NCBI GenBank assembly: GCA_035236585.1
Contig: CP141136.1
Coordinates: forward strand, 33,874,949-33,938,948
Source of the DNA: Warburgia ugandensis
Taxonomy: Eukaryota; Streptophyta; Magnoliopsida; Canellales; Canellaceae
Direction: 5' to 3'
DNA length: 64,000 bases
The notes under the pieces: generated by a model
The model's database searches: none
What the model saw: the letters and a program-made list of their open reading frames with translations, nothing else
What the model was told of the DNA's origin: nothing
In this document: piece after piece, positions 11,266-24,408 of the stretch
Layout of the letters: each line of letters begins with the position of its first letter
How positions within the stretch are numbered: position 1 is the first letter of the stretch
Made by a program: the position numbers and the translations under genes

Positions 11266-13415
11266 TGACATTGCAAGCTTTACATATAAATACCAATTTT
11301 TAAAAAGTCAAGATCCCTGGTTAAAATTTTCAATTTTAAAAGTTGATTGAAAACAAAAGCTTTGAAATAAAAAGCGTTTGTTTCAAAACCTCAGGCATTC
11401 TACAACCCACAGAATCATTGACTTAACAATAAAATGATATTTCCATTTTATCAAAAATTTAACAGAGTCTCCTTTGTATTTTTGGACTAGTGCATTTAAC
11501 ACGTCGATGTGATAAACACCTGATAAATACAATAAACATAAATACACAATCTAGGAGACTCAGTCTCCATGTCCATCCAGATCATACACAAAATTTTTGA
11601 TAAAACCATATACCTCAACAATAGAATGAGAATAAAAAAAGAATAATGACATTACCCAGGGTCTATCTATACACTGTCATCACATCCAATAAGATACGAT
11701 CATCACATCCAACAAGATACTACCATACATCACTGTCACAAAAGTGTAATTCATATACATACATATGTAGTCCATCTACAATATTCAATGGTGTGGTTTA
11801 ACAAAACCTCTTACACTGATGAGATAGCCTAAATAAATTGTTGAGAACTGTCATCACTTCACTTGCTATCTATTTTCTTGCCCTACCTATTATCTCTCTT
11901 TATATCTAAGGCATTGCAAAAATATCATAATGCCTCAACAAGGTATGCTTGTGTAGGTGATGACAATAAGTGATAAATGTCTTCCTCATGGAAACAATTC
12001 TAGTGTGGTATCAAATATGAGAATAAATGTTGCTAAAGTATAACATCTTTGGCATCAAAAACCAATTAAATCAATGGCAATAGCCAATGCATTAAGCTCA
12101 TAATAATGATAAAAACAAGGCAATACATGAAGCCACCTGCATGTTTCCATAACATGCTAAGTAAACAAAGCCTCTCAAGCTTGTCAAATCGATGTAACTC
12201 ATGCTAACCACCCATCTAAAAATATGCCAAGTCAACTAAGCTTGTAAGGCTCACAAATACGCCAAAACTAGAGCACCAAAATCTCAAAGAATATATCAAT
12301 AAATGTGTAAGTCATCAACAAGGGCACCCTCACAGAAGGGTCCCAAGAGTGTCAAAAATCACATTGGCGCAATGCATCAAATGCATGAGAAACATCTCAA
12401 ATAATATGCACATCATCTACAAGGGGCACCCATGTCTTGTAAGTGTCCCATATATTAGAATCTCTAGTCGTGAGTACTAATCCACTCCATGCATTGTCAC
12501 CCCTGGGTATATAGGGAATATCCATATTAGCGGGCTCACCGCGCAATATGATACAATAAATCATCAAAAAATACATGGACCACTATGGTGCAGTGGTAAC
12601 CAACTCTAGGGTCTACCAACTACACTCCCCATTAACACCAAAAAGGGAGACCAAGTGTCAGCCACGAATAAGGGACTAACAGGATCTGTAGAGTGGACTA
12701 CCCATGATACCACTCCCTACACATTTTCCCTTCTATGGGGTGAGGGTCTAATCATCTCGCAAAATCAAAGGGCAGCTAGCCAACCCTATATCCATCCTAG
12801 CATAGTGTCCACCGGGCAAAAACACTCATCATAAATCCACAAAATACGAAAATCACAAATCTCATTGTTGATAAAAATGAATATACAATCCTCTAGTGAA
12901 ATAATGAAAATCACGAGCACTTTGCGGCTCACCCTCCCCAAGCACTACCACTCATCCTGGGGTTCACCTTTCAAGGAGCAACCATTAAGCCTCCTCCACC
13001 AAATCCACAGTAAAACAAGCAATAAAATAGTGCATCCACATACCTCAACATGCAATAGTAAATCAAAGCACTATTTAATGACTTTGTAGTCATGAAATCC
13101 TACCAAAGTGGGGTACCTATCTTAAAGTGGGGTACTGCTATCAAAACTGTCCCTCCCTTTTAGTAAATGTCTATGTTTTTTACCAAAATGCCCTCCATAT
13201 ACAAATTATCATATCTTCTCCATCTGAACTCCAATTTCAGTGTTCTTTGTGGCATTGAAATTATCTCAACCCATACATTCCAAATCTTATGGCTTCAAGT
13301 TCCAATTTTAAGTTTTCAAAGGGATCACTTTCATGTAATTCAATTCCTAATTCTTTTATTAATTAATTTATGATATAAACATATTAAAAATAAGTCAAAA
13401 TTGAGGGTGTTTACG
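11266..13415 (-). mobile_element. Tekay-type 5' LTR of element B (minus)
   Basis: Begins TGACATTGCAAGC next to the primer-binding site and ends GAGGGTGTTTAC at about 13414, which is the complement of the family's LTR start TGTAACAACCC in decayed form. It contains the hairpin at 11909-11935 and the conserved LTR block at 12771-12812. About 2.15 kb, shorter than LTR C. It shares clear but diverged sequence with 5735-6827. Confidence 0.7.
11909..11935. repeat. LTR hairpin, copy in LTR B
   Basis: AGGCATT (11909-11915) pairs with AATGCCT (11929-11935), followed by AACAAGGTATGCTTGTGTAGG. One stem position outside this core is mismatched. Confidence 0.7.
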
Positions 13416-13976
13416 AAAGATGAATAAAGGTAACCTTTAATGGAGGACTAAAGAACAAAGGCTTGGAGCTATGTGTGGAACTCTTAAGGGAAGAGAACCA
13501 ATGGACAAAACCATAGCAAGATTTCAAGGAAGAGGATTACCAAAGGGTAAAATATGGAGGAGTTCCAAAGGAGGAGAGAGGCACCACCTTTTTAGGGTGC
13601 CATCTCTCCAAAAAGATGTATCCACGTAGTAAGCCCTAAATGCTTTTATAAGTTGGTTACCTTCTACTTTTTGCTAGGATATGATCCTAAGGTGGGGATG
13701 AAGTGGAGATTGAATGTAAGGTTAGGATAAGATAGAAGATAGCTAAAAAGGTAAGAGAAGTGGTTAGGAAGGATATATATGGATCTAAGTGGTTAGGAAA
13801 GAGAGATGGGAATGGAAAGAGACAGAAAGCTAAGGGGAAGGAAAGGGAAGGAGGTGGAGTGAGGGGATTGGGTAGATCTAGGATGATGGGCCGGTTGAAG
13901 TGTTTTAGAAAGGTGGGACTCTTAGGTAGGAAGGTGCATATTTTGTAGTGGATTTGTATGGTGTGGTGGAGACAGA

Positions 13977-14020
<44 letters not shown>

Positions 14021-14768
14021 AAATAGAAAAATAGAAAAATAAGAAAAATGAAGTGGGTCCTTCCTATTAGTCCACGTGCTACCTTAACCTATTGGATTTT
14101 CCCTTAAATATCTTCTAAATAAACCTTAAAATCCCATGGATATTATCTTTAGATTTTCTTCAAGCATGGCCTTTTATGTGGCTTGGCTCATGTGGCTTTA
14201 TAGCTCGCTTTTATAGCTCATTTATCTTGACTTCATGTCTAGGTTTAAGGGCTCTTTTGACTTTGATGGCTAGCTAGGCACCTTAGCTTGTCACCTATTC
14301 ATGGTTTACATGGCTTGTGTGACTTAAGTGCATCACATACAAAGGTGGGAGACTTTGCATGGCTTGTACATGGTCCCTCTTTAGTCACCTTTGGCATCTC
14401 TAATACCATCCTTTGCATTCTGTAAGGGGATCTTGAGCCTTGATCTCATGTTGAATTGATGACTTTTAGGTTCTAACTTGATCTTTCAATCTTGATTTTC
14501 AATTTTCATCTTGATCTATCTCGGCCGTTGGATCATCATCTCAAATCTTAGAAAAAGTCAAAGAAGCTCTAATTAAATCCTAGAAAAAATATGATTATTC
14601 ACATACTTACACAGATTATACTCTCAACTTGTAAATTATCAAATATTTGGTTTATTAGCTAAGAAATGAAAGTTTTATAATTTTTTGCCAAAACCCTAAT
14701 TTAACTCTATAAACTATAACACATAGGCAAGTAATTGGGTAATTTTTATACAAAATTAGACACTTCTT
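13416..14768 (-). mobile_element. F2-family LTR, 5' part (minus)
   Basis: Ends with AAAATTAGACACTTCTTA, the decayed version of the F2 terminus AAAATTAGACACTTATCA seen at 24408 and 29165. Upstream it shares CTATAA...TAACACAT, CATCTCAAATCTTAG, TGGCTTGGCT and GATCTTGAGCCTTGATCTCATG with 23600-24400. With 4776-5734 it makes an LTR of about 2.3 kb against 2.7 kb for the intact copy. The 62-codon frame at 13760 is not conserved. Confidence 0.65.
13979..14017. repeat. (AT)n microsatellite
   Basis: About 19 uninterrupted AT units inside the F2 LTR, followed by three GAAAAATA-type units. Confidence 0.95.
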
Positions 14769-14919
14769 AGCTATCTGAATTTTGGATCCAAAAGTGCACA
14801 CATTAAGGATGAATACCATTCCATTGGTCAAAGTCCCTTGGCAACATCATTCCATTGAGGAGGCTAGTTGGGAAACTAAGGATGAAATGAAGATAATGCA
14901 CCCAGAGTTATTTGAGTAG
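14769..14919 (+). pseudogene. Chromovirus pol C-terminus (element A), continuation after insertion
   Basis: Translation from about 14780 gives ILDPKV, then TIPLVKVPW, EEASWE and MHPELFE, with a stop at 14917-14919. This is the chromodomain-like tail typical of Tekay/Del integrase (…W…EEATWE…P.LF). It is exactly the part missing at 4775, so the F2/Tekay nest at 4776-14768 interrupts one pol gene. The tail normally tethers integrase to modified chromatin. Confidence 0.85.
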
Positions 14920-14937
14920 CAATTTAAAAGGAAATTT

Positions 14938-14954
14938 TTGTAGGGGTGAGAGAA
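14938..14954 (+). other. Polypurine tract before element A 3' LTR
   Basis: AGGGGTGAGAGAA (14942-14954) lies immediately upstream of the LTR start TGTAACAACCC at 14955. The purine run primes plus-strand DNA synthesis in LTR elements, and its position marks the following LTR as the 3' LTR. Confidence 0.75.
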
Positions 14955-17900
14955 TGTAACAACCCTACATTTGATCATAGTTTGAATTCAAAGTTAGAGT
15001 GCAAAATCAAATTTCACTAAAATCAAAATTTGCAGAAGTAAATTCACTAAAAACTCCAAATTAGACTTCAAAACCTCAAAATTCAGAATGTATGCAATGA
15101 GCGCTTTCCAATGACAGTAATTTTACTTGAAATAGAGGTCACGGACATAAAAACCTAAAAGTTTAATAAATAACAGAGGTGACCAAATTGATAACAGCAC
15201 CCCCTCATGAAGAAGGATCCCACACGACTGCTGACTAGGAGGAGCTCGATGCATGGATCTCTACTCCCACCTAGCTATCATGTTGGGAGGAAGCCAGATG
15301 AAGGGGGAAGGAATTGCCCCCCTCTCCCCTCTCTCTATCTCTCTCTGATCATCCCACTTTCTTTAACAATCGATGTCAACATCACCATAGGCTACTGCCG
15401 CCGGCACAAGGTAGGAAACCCACCGGTGAATAGCCTTTCCCTCTCCCTTCCAACTTTTCTCTTTCCTTCTCTCCATCTCTCTCTATTTCTCTTTCTCTGT
15501 CTCTCATGTGTGCACATAGTCAACTGTGAGCTGACTATTTCCATCGCTACCCACTGTGCGTGTCGGGTAATCATTGCCAAAACAACTTATTGACAATCCA
15601 TCAATTGGTTCAAACATAAATGGAATAAATACATCATCTACCATAGCCAAATTGTTGATCAGGTGGGAAAAACACCATTTTTTTACAAAATTGGACCAAC
15701 GCCTCCATCGGGGTTTTCCCCTTTTTCTACACCAAATGAAGATGGAGTCCCTTCAAACTTCACAAAAATGAAGGTGATGTGGTGATCTACAAGAGCAATG
15801 ATTTATTTTTGGAAATTTCATGTTTTTCAATATTGTGCAACAATAGCCAAGGATGACCATTTTTCAGTCATCTTCTCTAACAACTGTGATCAGATTCCAA
15901 CAAGGCTAAAAAATATTAATTTAAATTTTTGGAATATTTACTAAATGAATTACACACCTACATTAACAAAATTTCAACTACAGATCATCCAACTATTGAA
16001 ATTTTTTTTATCTAAACACGATGCAGGATGGTATTAGATCTACAAATTTAACTGTTAAAAATGCAATCAGATGGTAGATCCATAGATCTAGTGATATGAA
16101 TTGCATATTGAGGATGATCTTGATTCAAAATAATAAATGAAAATCTTGTTAAATGTATAAAAGCCTATCAGACTGTTAATTTGCAAATTCAATCGCTCTA
16201 ATGCTTAGATCTATGTGATTTAGGCCTAGAAGATCAAATGTGACCAATTCATATAAGAAATTGATTTCTCTAATATCCAAATCTTTATGATATGAGGTTA
16301 AAAGGTAGATCAAGGATAATTTCATCATTCAAATAAAGATCTTAACATACAATCTATAATCGAGAGACTAAACCATGACATTTATTCCATATTTCTTAAA
16401 TTGGCACTTAATTAATAATATAAGCTTTGATTGATGATTCATAATCGTTGATCAACCTCCAAACTGATTTGTGATTGATCTTAGTAAATCTGACCTATTT
16501 TTGTTTTACCATAAGTGCAGGGGCTAATGTAGTATAGCTTGTGCAAGTACGGGTAGGTCCCATGGCGACTCTACTTTAAAAAATGGAATTTAAATAAAAT
16601 TTAATTTTCCAACAACTAAAAGAAATACAAGAATTAAATATCAATGAACTCAAAACTTGGATCTATTTAATTAATGAAAAAGAAAGAAAATCAAACAAAA
16701 TATCAACTAAAATCAACTTTTCTAGCTTGATCATAGTAAAATTCATCAATTTTGGCCACATCTAAATAGATCATCCTTCATCAATCCATCTCTTAGGTCT
16801 CTAATTAAATATTGAATGGCTGGATTATGCAAATCTTCCAAAAATCTGATGATCTAGACCAAGAAAGAATTTGAGATTTAGAAGGCTTAGATTGTTTTTT
16901 TTTAGATCACATATAACCTTATTTGATGTGTCATGCATCAGATCCTAATCATGAATTTTTATAATTATTTTTAAAATTAAAATATTAGAGCAACATCTCT
17001 TACTACGTCTACAAGTGATAGAGAGTTACTAGAAAATTACTGGATAATTGAGACAGTCATATGCGGCCGTGTGAATGTGACACTAGCTAAGCAATGATCT
17101 TATCCCTATTCACAATCCATGATTAATCCAACATCTATTTACAATCCACAAACAGTCAGAATCCATAAAGCTTTTATTAATTTTGCCTACTCATTCTTCT
17201 ACTTAATGATAGAATTTTTCAATAAAACTTGGTACCTAGAACAATTTGATATTAATAAATTCATTGTACGGTTAGATTTCAAATCAAGATAACAAAAATT
17301 AAGATATTCAATCACAAACAAAGGCAATTCACCAACCTACACAACAGTTCCTTTCAAGATTATTTCATAAAATTAAACAAATTCAACCATCAAATTTCAA
17401 AAAAAAATTATATGAAACTCTTTCCAACTCAAATAAAAATATAAGCAAAGGATTAGATTATTCAAAAACTCATCAAATAAACCAAACTAAAGGTGCAAAA
17501 CTTTATGTAACTCATTGTTATTGTTCAGCAAACAATAACAAGTAGCTAATTTTAGTCAAGTGACAAGATTTGACATTAAATTTGAAAATCAAACACCTAA
17601 ATCTTCTTCTTCTTGATGTCACTATCCAAGAAACCAAATTTCATCCATTTTTGTCAGGCATCAAATAGAGAACCGACTTGCAAAATAATTTTAGTTAAGG
17701 GACAAGATTTGAAATTAAATTTGAAAATCAAACACCTAGATCTTCTTCTTCTTGATGTCGCAATCCAATAAACCAAATTTCATAGATTTTTGTCAAGCAT
17801 CAAAGAGAGAATTGACTTGAAAAATACCCATATTAACCAACCTACGCTTATATTATTTGTCTTTTTTAGCCTACATTTTTCTCCGAATTTTCAAGCTTTC

Positions 17901-19876
17901 TCACAGTCTTCTATCTAACAGTTTGAATTCAATTTTTAGCCTACATTTTTCTCCAAATTTTCAAGCTTTCTCACTCTCTTCTATCTAACAGTTTGAATTC
18001 AACTTTTAGTAATTTTCTTCTCAATTCACTTTCCTTTCCTCCAAAGAATTATAAATCAACTGAATTTCGTAATTTCAACTTAGTTTCCTGTTAGGAAACT
18101 ATTTCCTCTCTCGTCAACATTTTCACTTTCCATCATTAAACAAAAAATCCCGTAATATTCTCAATTCTCTTGTGCTCATGACTTGGATTTGATGCTTGAG
18201 GATTGAACCGGAGTCCTTACTTCTTGATTTTATACTAGATAAGCTGGATTAATCTAAGTTGTCCATTTTAATCTAATCTTGGTCTGAGATCTAAGATGTT
18301 GACTGGCTTGCTCTAACTACATGAATCTTGATCTAACAACCACAAAACAAAGAAAATGCCCTTATTAGTATTATACAAATTTTAATTTACACATACTTAC
18401 CTCATATCATCATCTAACCTTGAAAATTTACCACATTATAGTTAGATTATAAAATTTTCAAATGATATATTGTCATATAAATTTCTAAATGATATCTTTA
18501 AAATATATCAAAATCCATACTAAATGAGGGTAATTTATAAATTAATGGACCCTTAACAACTGTAAAAAAGAGGTGGGTAATTCTAAAATTGTGAAGTTCT
18601 TAGATTAATTATAGTTATGCATTATTTTGTCAAATACATGTAATTACTATATCTAAATTGTAGTTAATGACTCTATTTGAGGCTAAAAATATAGCATCCT
18701 TATAACTTAAATTTATGAAATATTTTAATTATCTATGCATGAGATGGTTAGGAGGCAGTGTCTCCATTTTTATTTAAATATAAAACTATTATTATCAAGA
18801 GAATTGCGTCACATGCATTAAATATGCATCATCCTATAAACAGAAGAAATAAAAATAAAGGGATTTTATTATTATACTTGAAATGGTAAAAAGCATATCA
18901 TGGGTTGATTTCTAATTAAGTTTCATACATCATTTATATTTAAAAACTCGTTCGTATTTAAATGAAAAAATGTGTACTTTAAATCATGATCAAGATTTTA
19001 TTATGTGATCAATAGATAACTACTATGTCAAAGCAAGTATACATGTGCTTAGATTTTCATTTATTTATTAAGGATTTGTCTTAGACAGGGGCTTTCACAT
19101 GGTGGACACTATGATAGGAGGGTTATAGGGTTGGCCACCCACCTTCAAAAAGTTTATATTTTGATACTAATCCCAAGTAGCTAAATTTTGAGTGTGGCAT
19201 CATGGGAAGGTCATACCGCATCATTCATTCTCCTCCTATGCAAGATGATGATAAGTCTCACGTAGTTGGTGTCAGTGCTTCAGCATGTGGTATCCCACTA
19301 TTGGGTAGTTACCGTAAGATAATAATCGATGTACTCTTTTCACTATAGTGTTCCACGATTAAACAGTTGTTGTAATGTTGCAGTATCCCATTATTGGGTA
19401 GTTGCCACAGGTTGATTTTTGAGCCACCAAGAGCGTGATAAGGTCATAGATACCCTAACCATTAGGCATGATGACGCCATGGGTGATTTGAGAGTTGATA
19501 TATTTATATTTCTTCTTAAGAGCTGATATATATGCTTGACATAAATTGACAAGAATTTTCCTACAAGTTATTTAAATTGAGATTTCAATGCTTAATTAAT
19601 TTATCATCTATTTTTGCATAGGTTTGACAAGGATTCCTTTGAAATTGACATTTATATTACTCTTGTATTTATGTTGTACTTGGCTAAACTGAAATCTTTG
19701 ATGGACTACTTCACAAGTATGCAAATAATGCATTGTAAATTTATATTAACAAACCTTAGGGACAATACCTAAAGGATGTTTCATTTTGTGCATGAGTGCA
19801 AGGATGCAAATTTACATTGATTTCTATTTGTGATCTTAAATTTACCTACTGAGTATATTTCCTTATACTCACCCCA
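14955..19876 (+). mobile_element. Tekay-type 3' LTR of element A, first part
   Basis: Starts TGTAACAACCCTACATTTG directly after pol and the polypurine tract. Landmarks shared with other plus-strand LTRs are AGCACCCCCTC (15196), the conserved block ending GGTTGGCCACCC (19101-19140) and the TGAGTATA/TATACTCA inverted repeat at 19850-19871. It is cut at 19877 by LTR D and resumes at 30724. It contains no long reading frame. The 128-codon frame at 15207 falls in a low-complexity CT-rich stretch. Confidence 0.8.
19850..19871. repeat. Inverted repeat TGAGTATA/TATACTCA in LTR A
   Basis: Eight-base arms at 19850-19857 and 19864-19871, matching the position of the palindrome at 52789-52807 in the solo LTR. 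LTR D is inserted five bases beyond it. Confidence 0.7.
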
Positions 19877-21707
19877 TGTGACACCCTAGGTTTTACACGC
19901 CATATATATACAACATCTGGGAAAAGTTCAGATCCTTGACTAAAAATTTTCATTTTTAAAATCAATCAAAAACAACCTTTCAATGAAAGTACTCAATGCA
20001 AAATCTTAGGAGTCATAGGACCCATAAAATCACTAATTTAATGGTAAATGATCTTCTCATTTCTATTAAAAATTCAACAGTCTCCTTTGTATTTTGTACG
20101 AGTGCAATTAACATATCCAATGTGACAAGCACCTAATAAACATAAATACACAATATGGGAGACTTAGTCTCCATATCCATCTAGATCATACACAAATTTT
20201 TGATAAAATCATATACCTCAATGGTAGAGTAAAAATAAAAAAGAAACAACAAAATTACCCAAGGTCTACCCATACACAACCATCACATCCAACCAGATGG
20301 TACCATCCATCAATGTCATAAAGGTATAAACCATAGTTGAAATCTCCTCTATGCACCGCTAAAGGCTGTCAATCCCCTGACCTGATCATCCTGCATGCCA
20401 TACCTACTATCTCACTCTGTATATGAGGCATTGCAAAACATCGGAATGCCTTAGCAAGCTATGCTTGTGTAGGTAACAACAATAATAATAGTAATTTATA
20501 AATATTTATCACAATATGAAATAGCAATGTATTGGGAAACATATGCACCTCTATGCTGCAGCAATAACCAACTCTAGCAGCTCCCCATTGACACCAAAAC
20601 AAGAAACTAAATGTTCATCATGCATGAGGGTCGATCAAATGCATGGTTGTGAACTACTCATGATACCACTTCCTATGAGATTTACCTATCTTCAGGGCAA
20701 GTCTCCACCATCTAATAAAGTTAAAGAGCAAGTGGCCAACCCTACATACCTCCTAACATGGAGTCCATCAATGAAAACACCCATCACAAATCCATAAAAT
20801 CACAAAAATCGTACATCTAATGATAGATGAAATAGATACAAAATCATTTAGTGAAATAATAAAAATCAGGAGCACTTATGGCCGCCATCCCATGGAACTA
20901 CCCCTCATCCAAAGGTTGGCCTCTCTAGGACCCACCATCAAGCCTCCCCCACCAAGTCCATGGTAAAACAGGGTGTTCACACACCTTAATATACAATAGT
21001 AAATAAAACCACCATTTAATGACTTCATGAGTCATGAAATCATACCAAAATCATGTACTATTGCATATAAAATATGACTCATCATTGTCAAATCATATGT
21101 CCATTGAACAATGATATTCAATGAAATCATGCACATGCACATCAACCACAAATAAGAAAGAAATTTCAATAAGAATCATAGTATAATAATATATGCATGG
21201 AATTCATTCATAAATACTGAGTAGATGTTATGAAACTTTATAATTACAAAATTGAAATATGCTCATTATTTTTTGTCATCACCTACCTCAAATGAAAAAA
21301 CACTTGTCTATACCTCTCAAATCACAATTGGACACTAGTCTAAATTAGTCCGCCTTAGTCTCACTACCTAGATACACATCACAACCAGGTCTAACTTAGA
21401 ATCAAAGTCATCCACCTAAGTTGGATTCTTAAAAATAAAATAGAGATTATGTTTCCAGATATTAATCATATTCCAACACAGTCCAAGGGTTCACAAATTT
21501 GGATTTCATGACGGGCCTGCCTAAGTCGGTTGATAATCCAAATCACACCACACTAGGCCCACAAATAACAACTAGATTCATTTTTAACTCCAGTTGCAAT
21601 GTATTCCAGAGTTATTATACTCATAACAGGTAAATTTCAAATGATCCATCATTAAATCAACTAGACTTTAGCAAATTGCTACCAAATCAAGGAAATTAAC
21701 TAATTAG
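19877..21707 (-). mobile_element. Tekay-type LTR D (minus), part 1
   Basis: Starts TGTGACACCCTAGGTTTTAC, the complement of the family's LTR 3' end (compare the complement of 991-1005). It shows the hairpin at 20424-20453 and the conserved block at 20727-20770. It is interrupted at 21708 by a solo F2 LTR and continues at 24409. The base string before it is CCCCA; after the far end at 30723 it is CCCAC, a near but not exact target duplication. Confidence 0.75.
20424..20453. repeat. LTR hairpin, copy in LTR D
   Basis: TGAGGCATT (20424-20432) pairs with AATGCCTTA (20445-20453), with one G-T pair, followed by AGCAAGCTATGCTTGTGTAGG-type sequence. Confidence 0.75.
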
Positions 21708-24408
21708 TGTTGTCTATTTTAAGTTAAACTCACAAGTGCATGAATCAAATGTAGTATTCTCACGTGAGGAGGTAGATCCCATGAGAAATAGAATGAATGT
21801 GGTATTAGTGGTCCCTACTTTAAATTACTTAATTTAGCCAAGATAATGAGATTTTAACCTAAATTAATGATGGAAATAAAAATTGCATGAAATTAAAAAC
21901 TTTCTCAACTAACCTAACATGCAAACTAAACCCAAACAATGATCTAACAAAGAAATCAAAACATGTAATACTTATGGAAACAACTAAACAAGTGGTACGC
22001 ATGGAATCAAACTACAAAGAATGCATGAAACAAAGTAGTAACATATATAGATGATCATGACAATATGCATGAACTATGATGTAAAACTAATCTAACATGG
22101 GATGCATCAATAGAACTAGAACTTGAGCATGAGAATCTAATCTAAATTAAGCAATTTTTCAAAGGAAAAATACTTTGAAACCATGCACATGAACCATGGG
22201 TTTTGCACATGATTTATGGGCCATACGTAGATTGAAATCAATGGACCTCTAGCAATCTACTCTAAGAACTAACCACTTAACTTCAAAACTTAATTAATTT
22301 CCTAAAGAATAACTTAGGCCAGCAGTACATAATGTGAAGAATTTAGCATAAACAAGGTGATATTTTTATATTGCTGAAAATTTCAGTTCCATACTATTTC
22401 CAATTTCCAAGTTATCAACACATAAAAGCATGACTTTATAGGCATTAAATATTCACTTATGTAGTTCTTCACTACCAAAAACAAGTGTAAATAAGAACTT
22501 CAAGTGATTTCATTGAAACAGTACCAATTACATTCAAAAAGTTGAACACATAAAACTTATGCATAATGCTAAAAATTGCATTTAATTCAAGGACATGAAA
22601 TCTACTCTAAATATCCACTTCAACACACTCTCATGCTTGTAAACAAAAGTGCATTATCATACCAAGAGATTCCAAGAAAAAATCTATTAGAAAAGATGCT
22701 AGATGTGTTGAATTATGCATGGGACATAACTCTTAACGAAATGGATCTAAAGAAGTAAATGGTTGTGAATCAAAGAGGAAGGGCAGTGGACCAAGTTTCC
22801 TCTTCTCTTGGCTATCACTACCATAGAAGAACAAACTTGGATCGTTGATAAAGGAGCAAGAAAATAGTAGCAAGATCTTAAGGGAAAAACAAAGAAAGAT
22901 AAAGGAAAGCGAAAGCAAAGAAAAGAAAAGCAAAGTGGAAAACAATGTACTAACATAATCTTCTTGTAAATCAAGGCAAGGGAAACAACTCAAAGGAAGA
23001 GATCTAGGGCTGGAACAAACAAGTAAAAATACATACCTTCAAGAGCGAGGCATGGAAGGGTGGAGAAGATGGTTGCCCAAAGGAGAAAATTTTGAAGTGC
23101 TTAGAGGGTGGAAGGGGTGGAGATGCCTCCTTCCAAGAAGAGTGCGTTCTCCACCTTCCTAATTATTCTTTTAAATTTTTTTTTCTTCCACCTCTTTATT
23201 TTCTTTTGGGAACTTCCTATCTCAACACATAGGTGATCTTAAGGTGGAGAGAAAAAAGGATGAGATCTAAGGGTTAAGGATGCATAGACCTAGGGCAACC
23301 ATATAAGAGTTTTAAGTAGAATTAAGGTGGAAGACACCACTTTTTAGGAAGGGACATCTTCCCCCATCAAAATTCATGGAAGCCCTTGAAATTAGAAAGT
23401 TAGATGGCTGGAATGAGGTAAGAAAGAGAGAGGAAGGAGATGGTAGGAAAATTTTAGGAAATAAGATGAGGTGGAAAAATATGATTGGCTAATTGATTTC
23501 CTAGGAAGTGGGAATTGGTTGGGTGGTTAGGATAGGAATTTAAGAAAGTGGAGGAGTCTTGGAATGGTAGGACTCTTAAATGGAAAGTCAAATTCATGAT
23601 GCTACTTGGTGATGAAGTGGAATGTGATAAAGAGGTGGGAAAAACATGAAAAATAGAAGGGTCACTTCCTATTGTTCAACATGCCAACTTATCCTAATGA
23701 ATTTTTCTTAATTTCCTTCAAAATATCTCTTGGAATCTCATGGATAGTTAGCTTGATTTTCCTCCAATCCTAACCTTCCATTTAGTTCAGCTTAACATCT
23801 TTGATGGAAAACTTTGAGGGCTCCATTGGCTAGGCTTCATGGCTGGCCTAGATGGCTCTCTTAGGTTGGCTTCATGGCTCCATCCCTTAGCTCGAGTGGC
23901 TTGAATGGTTTGGCTTAGATTCCTTAGTTTGTCACATTCACCCGTGACTTATATGGCTAAGGTGGCTTACATGCAACCCATGCAAAGGTGGTGAAAGTGC
24001 ATGGCTTACTTCATGAGCCCACTTTGGCTACCTTTAGTTCCTTTACTCATATCCATTACTAGTCCATAAGATGATCTTAACCTTTGATTTCATGTTGGAT
24101 TGATGATTTTGAGGCTTTAACTAGATCTTTTGATCTTGATCTTCAATTTCATCCCGATCAATCTCAGTCATCGAATCATCATCTATCTTCCTACGAAAGA
24201 AAATTTGTAATTAAATCCTAAAAAATATGATTAATCACATATTTACCTTAGATTAGCCTTTGGACTTATAAGATATCAAACTTTTGGGTTATTTGGTAAA
24301 AAATACTCGTGTTACAAATTTTGATCTAAAAATCCTAATTTACCCCTATAAGTTGTAACACATGGGTAATTATTTAGGTGATTTTTATGCAAAATTAGAC
24401 ACTTATCA
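21708..24408 (-). mobile_element. Solo LTR of family F2 with ATTAG target duplication
   Basis: The plus strand reads TGTTGTCTATTTTAAG at the left end and GACACTTATCA at the right end, so the LTR itself begins TGATAAGTGTC on the minus strand. The flanks 21703-21707 and 24409-24413 are both ATTAG. Length is 2701 bp, with no internal coding region. The host sequence on both sides (LTR D) aligns continuously with 9330-9380 of LTR C once this insert is removed. The family is a TG..CA LTR with 5-bp duplications. I could not assign it to a named lineage. Confidence 0.9.

Noticed and set aside
15207-15593. 128-codon plus-strand frame
   Set aside because: Lies in a CT-rich stretch inside the element A LTR; low-complexity Leu/Ser translation and no counterpart in other LTR copies.
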